Of a DNA stretch of 64,000 bases, positions 62,621 to 64,000 are shown in pieces. Positions within the stretch are counted from its first letter, which is position 1; every line of letters starts with the position of its first letter. The position numbers and the translations under genes were made by a program. The notes under the pieces are model-generated. The model was not told the DNA's origin and ran no database searches. It saw only the letters and a list, made by a program, of their open reading frames with translations. Source of the DNA: Nitrospirota bacterium (lineage in GTDB: Bacteria; Nitrospirota; JACRHJ01); assembly GCA_016212105.1 (NCBI GenBank), contig JACRHJ010000032.1, positions 1 through 64,000 of the forward strand. Direction: 5' to 3'.

Positions 62621-62968
62621 CTATTGAAAATGGACAATGCCCTTGTCCGAAGTACCCGTGATGCAGTGCGACCTCTTCACGGCCTGCCCGCCCCTGACGG
62701 CGTAGCCTATCAGCCTGCCCGCCGCGAAGCCGCTCGATATGAACATCGTCGCGGAAAGTATGATGCCCGCAACCATCCCGATACCGGTCATAACCCTCGA
62801 CATCGCCTCCGCGCTCATGCCGGCCGGGCCGAGGATGTACCCGCCAAGCTCAAGGCCGGCCGCCCCGCCGACCAGCACGCCCTGCATGAAACCGAAGACA
62901 ACGAAGGCCGCCGCCCCGGCGAGGCCGCCCAGCAGGCCGAGCATCTTGGAATACCTTTTCGCGTCCAT
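62621..62968 (-). CDS. Two-helix glycine-rich membrane protein, paralogue 1
   Basis: A 115-residue paralogue and first gene of the operon: GAAAFVVFGFMQGVLVGGAA then GLELGGYILG, and AMSRVMTGIGMVAGIILSAT then MFISSGFAAGRLIGYA. GGAGGGTG precedes ATG 62966-62968, and a consensus sigma-54 promoter lies about 40 bases upstream. The most diverged of the four (MVAG instead of MLAG). Its function is unknown; the glycine spacing suggests tight helix packing, as in oligomeric membrane assemblies. Confidence 0.75.
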   Translation of the reverse strand: MDAKRYSKMLGLLGGLAGAAAFVVFGFMQGVLVGGAAGLELGGYILGPAGMSAEAMSRVMTGIGMVAGIILSATMFISSGFAAGRLIGYAVRGGQAVKRSHCITGTSDKGIVHFQ

Positions 62969-63007
62969 CGCACCCTCCGTTTTTTGTCCCTCTTGCCCCT
63001 TAATAAG

Positions 63008-63023
63008 AGCAAACGGCGTGCCA
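63008..63023 (-). promoter_or_regulatory. Sigma-54 promoter of the respiratory operon
   Basis: On the minus strand TGGCACGCCGTTTGCT matches the -24/-12 consensus (TGGCACR-N4-TTGCW) at every fixed position, about 40 bases before the first paralogue. Confidence 0.85.
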
Positions 63024-63245
63024 ACAAAAACAGGATTGTTTTGGTGTGCGGATAATTAAATTGCAACTCGTTGATAATTATCGGCAATAAACTGCGAGGC
63101 GGGATTGTCTGGCCAGCCTGGGAAGGCGGGCGGGACGGGGCCGGCCCATGTTTTTTTGCACGGATGCAAATAGGGGCCGTCCTGAATTTGCAGAATTGCG
63201 AGTTATCAGTTATGGTTATGAAGAGGATAAGGGCGGGACGCCCGC
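63024..63245. other. Upstream region of the sigma-54 promoter
   Basis: An AT-rich tract with GTTGATAATTATC (about 63070-63082), a small dyad that could bind a regulator, then a GC-rich unassigned stretch. No gene or known repeat. Confidence 0.35.
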
Positions 63246-63279
63246 AAAAAAAGAAGGGCCGACACACGGGTCGGCCCTT
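63246..63279 (-). terminator. Possible terminator of the upstream cytochrome gene
   Basis: A GCCGAC-type hairpin (AAGGGCCGAC / GTCGGCCCTT, 6-base loop) followed on the minus strand by CTTTTTTT. It lies about 190 bases past the stop of the multiheme gene. Confidence 0.55.
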
Positions 63280-63467
63280 TATCGTCACCCCCGTGAAAAC
63301 GGGGGTCCATTTTGACATATTAATCCGGCAACTAAACGGGCGAACTTCCTGGACCCCGTGTCAAAGCCTGCCCTGAGCGTAGTCGAATGGGCACGGGGCG
63401 ACGAACAAGCACACGTCATTCCCGCCCCGGCTTTTAGGCATACCGGGGCAGGGATGACAACGATGAG
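63280..63467. repeat. Repeat cluster after the terminal cytochrome gene
   Basis: A CCCCCGTGAAAACGGGGG hairpin (about 63286-63306), AATCCGGCAACT, a CCCCGTG...CACGGGG repeat interrupted by CTGCCCTGAGCGTAGTCGAA (about 63352-63400) and a long CCCGCCCCGGCTTTTAGGCA repeat (about 63420-63452). Confidence 0.65.
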
Positions 63468-64000
63468 TTACCTGTCCCCCGTCTTCCACGTATGCGCCTT
63501 GTGGCATGTGCCGCAGGCGGCCCTGTTGCCCGCGTGTATCTTGCCGGTCAGGTCCTTGGCGTGGCAGCCGCGGCATTTCTCGTCCGACGGCTTTATCGCG
63601 CCGTGCGGGTCGTGGCAGTCGAAACACTCGAGCTTTGCCATCGGTGCGTCGGCCGGGAACATGGACTCCTTGTGGCAGTTCATGCAACGCTGCCTCGTCG
63701 GGATGACCCGGTTCTTCTCCGTCCCCTCCCGCAGGGAGAAGATGTGGCAGTCCACGCAGGAGAGCCCCACCATCCCGGCCGCGTGCACGGACTTGTCCTT
63801 GTGGCACCTGGCGCAGGCGTCCCTGTCGAACGGGAAGTCGTGCTTTTTGAACGGGTGGCAGTTGAAGCACTCGATGAAGTGGTGGCGGTAATGGCCGTAG
63901 GCCTCCTGCGGCTTGGGCTCGGGCTGGCCCTCCACCTTGTCCATGCCCTGAGACTTCTGCTCCCAGTGGCACTCGCCGCAGGACTCCCACGGGAGCTTCT
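63468..64000 (-). CDS. Multiheme c-type cytochrome (5' end outside window)
   Basis: The reading frame continues past the window edge; the internal ATG at 63942-63944 is not the real start, because WESCGECHWEQKSQG lies in frame upstream of it. The visible 177 residues hold eight CxxCH motifs (CGECH, CFNCH, CARCH, CVDCH, CMNCH, CFDCH, CRGCH, CGTCH) and several HDFPF/HAAG-type spacers typical of NapC/NrfH- or c3-like chains. It is an exported electron carrier, upstream of the sigma-54 operon on the same strand but probably separated from it by a terminator. Confidence 0.88.
   Translation of the reverse strand, partial: KLPWESCGECHWEQKSQGMDKVEGQPEPKPQEAYGHYRHHFIECFNCHPFKKHDFPFDRDACARCHKDKSVHAAGMVGLSCVDCHIFSLREGTEKNRVIPTRQRCMNCHKESMFPADAPMAKLECFDCHDPHGAIKPSDEKCRGCHAKDLTGKIHAGNRAACGTCHKAHTWKTGDR

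Overview
The window is GC-rich Gram-negative chromosome built around the replication origin. lpxC, bamD and yidC show an outer membrane. A DapL-type lysine route, several multiheme c-type cytochromes, a Tat-exported molybdopterin oxidoreductase and sigma-54 signalling suggest an anaerobic or metal/sulfur-respiring bacterium of the Desulfobacterota (deltaproteobacterial) or Nitrospirota kind. No rRNA or tRNA gene was seen, so the taxonomy is inference.

Layout. 0-0.7 kb is an AT-richer accessory edge (transposase-like 3' end, truncated zinc-finger gene). 0.8-11.6 kb, minus strand: gyrA, a GIY-YIG gene, a small unknown gene, gyrB, recF, dnaN, dnaA. 11.6-12.2 kb is oriC, with several DnaA boxes. 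12.2-25 kb, plus strand: rpmH-rnpA-yidD-yidC, a PocR/GAF/degenerate GGDEF sensor (where jag often lies), mnmE, mnmG, rsmG, then a GHKL ATPase gene translationally coupled to parA-parB, with four parS sites between mnmE and that operon. 25-30 kb: bactofilin, mnmA, two tiny ORFs, an inositol monophosphatase and a CorC/HlyC-type membrane protein. 30-39 kb: lysA, a TPR gene, dapF, dapA, dapB, a FAH-family enzyme and dapL, with an AT-rich three-gene cassette (TIGR04255-like, unknown, HEPN-like) inserted between dapA and dapB. 39-46 kb: HicB-like, rph, rdgB, FmdB-like, engB, cyclophilin, bamD, an unknown exported protein, siroheme synthase N-domain and lpxC (sigma-54 promoter). 46-56 kb: TPR lipoprotein-like gene, a 15-haem cytochrome, a peptide-binding lipoprotein, a sensor kinase with a CxxCH in its periplasmic domain, its sigma-54 response regulator, and a cNMP-cNMP-rhodanese protein. 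56-64 kb, minus strand: a respiratory operon. In transcription order it holds four tandem paralogous two-helix membrane proteins, a four-cluster ferredoxin, an NrfD-type quinone subunit, a Tat-exported molybdoenzyme and a 12-haem cytochrome. It starts from a consensus sigma-54 promoter and is preceded by another multiheme cytochrome gene cut by the window end.

How it fits together. The two replichore arms leave oriC co-directionally with their genes. ParB/parS/ParA plus the coupled GHKL ATPase form the origin-segregation module. MnmA, MnmE and MnmG (tRNA U34 modification) sit together. lysA, dapF, dapA, dapB and dapL make up the meso-DAP/lysine route. The haem-binding kinase and sigma-54 regulator are good candidates to control the sigma-54 promoters of the molybdoenzyme operon and lpxC.

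Intergenic DNA is unusually loaded with dispersed hairpin repeats. One family (called the GGGAC hairpin here, 15 copies) shows compensatory stem changes and always points its GGGAC end at the adjacent CDS, whether at a start or a stop. Other families are named by their core: GCCGAC hairpins (GGGCCGAC...GTCGGCCC), TCCCGCGAAAGCGGGA hairpins and their CCCCCGTGAAAACGGGGG variant, CATTCTGAGCG/AAGAATC repeats, CCCCGTGCTTGACACGGGG repeats, long CCCGCCCCGGCTTTAGGCAT repeats, GGTGGGC..GCCCACC hairpins and CCCGATTTATCGGGC hairpins.
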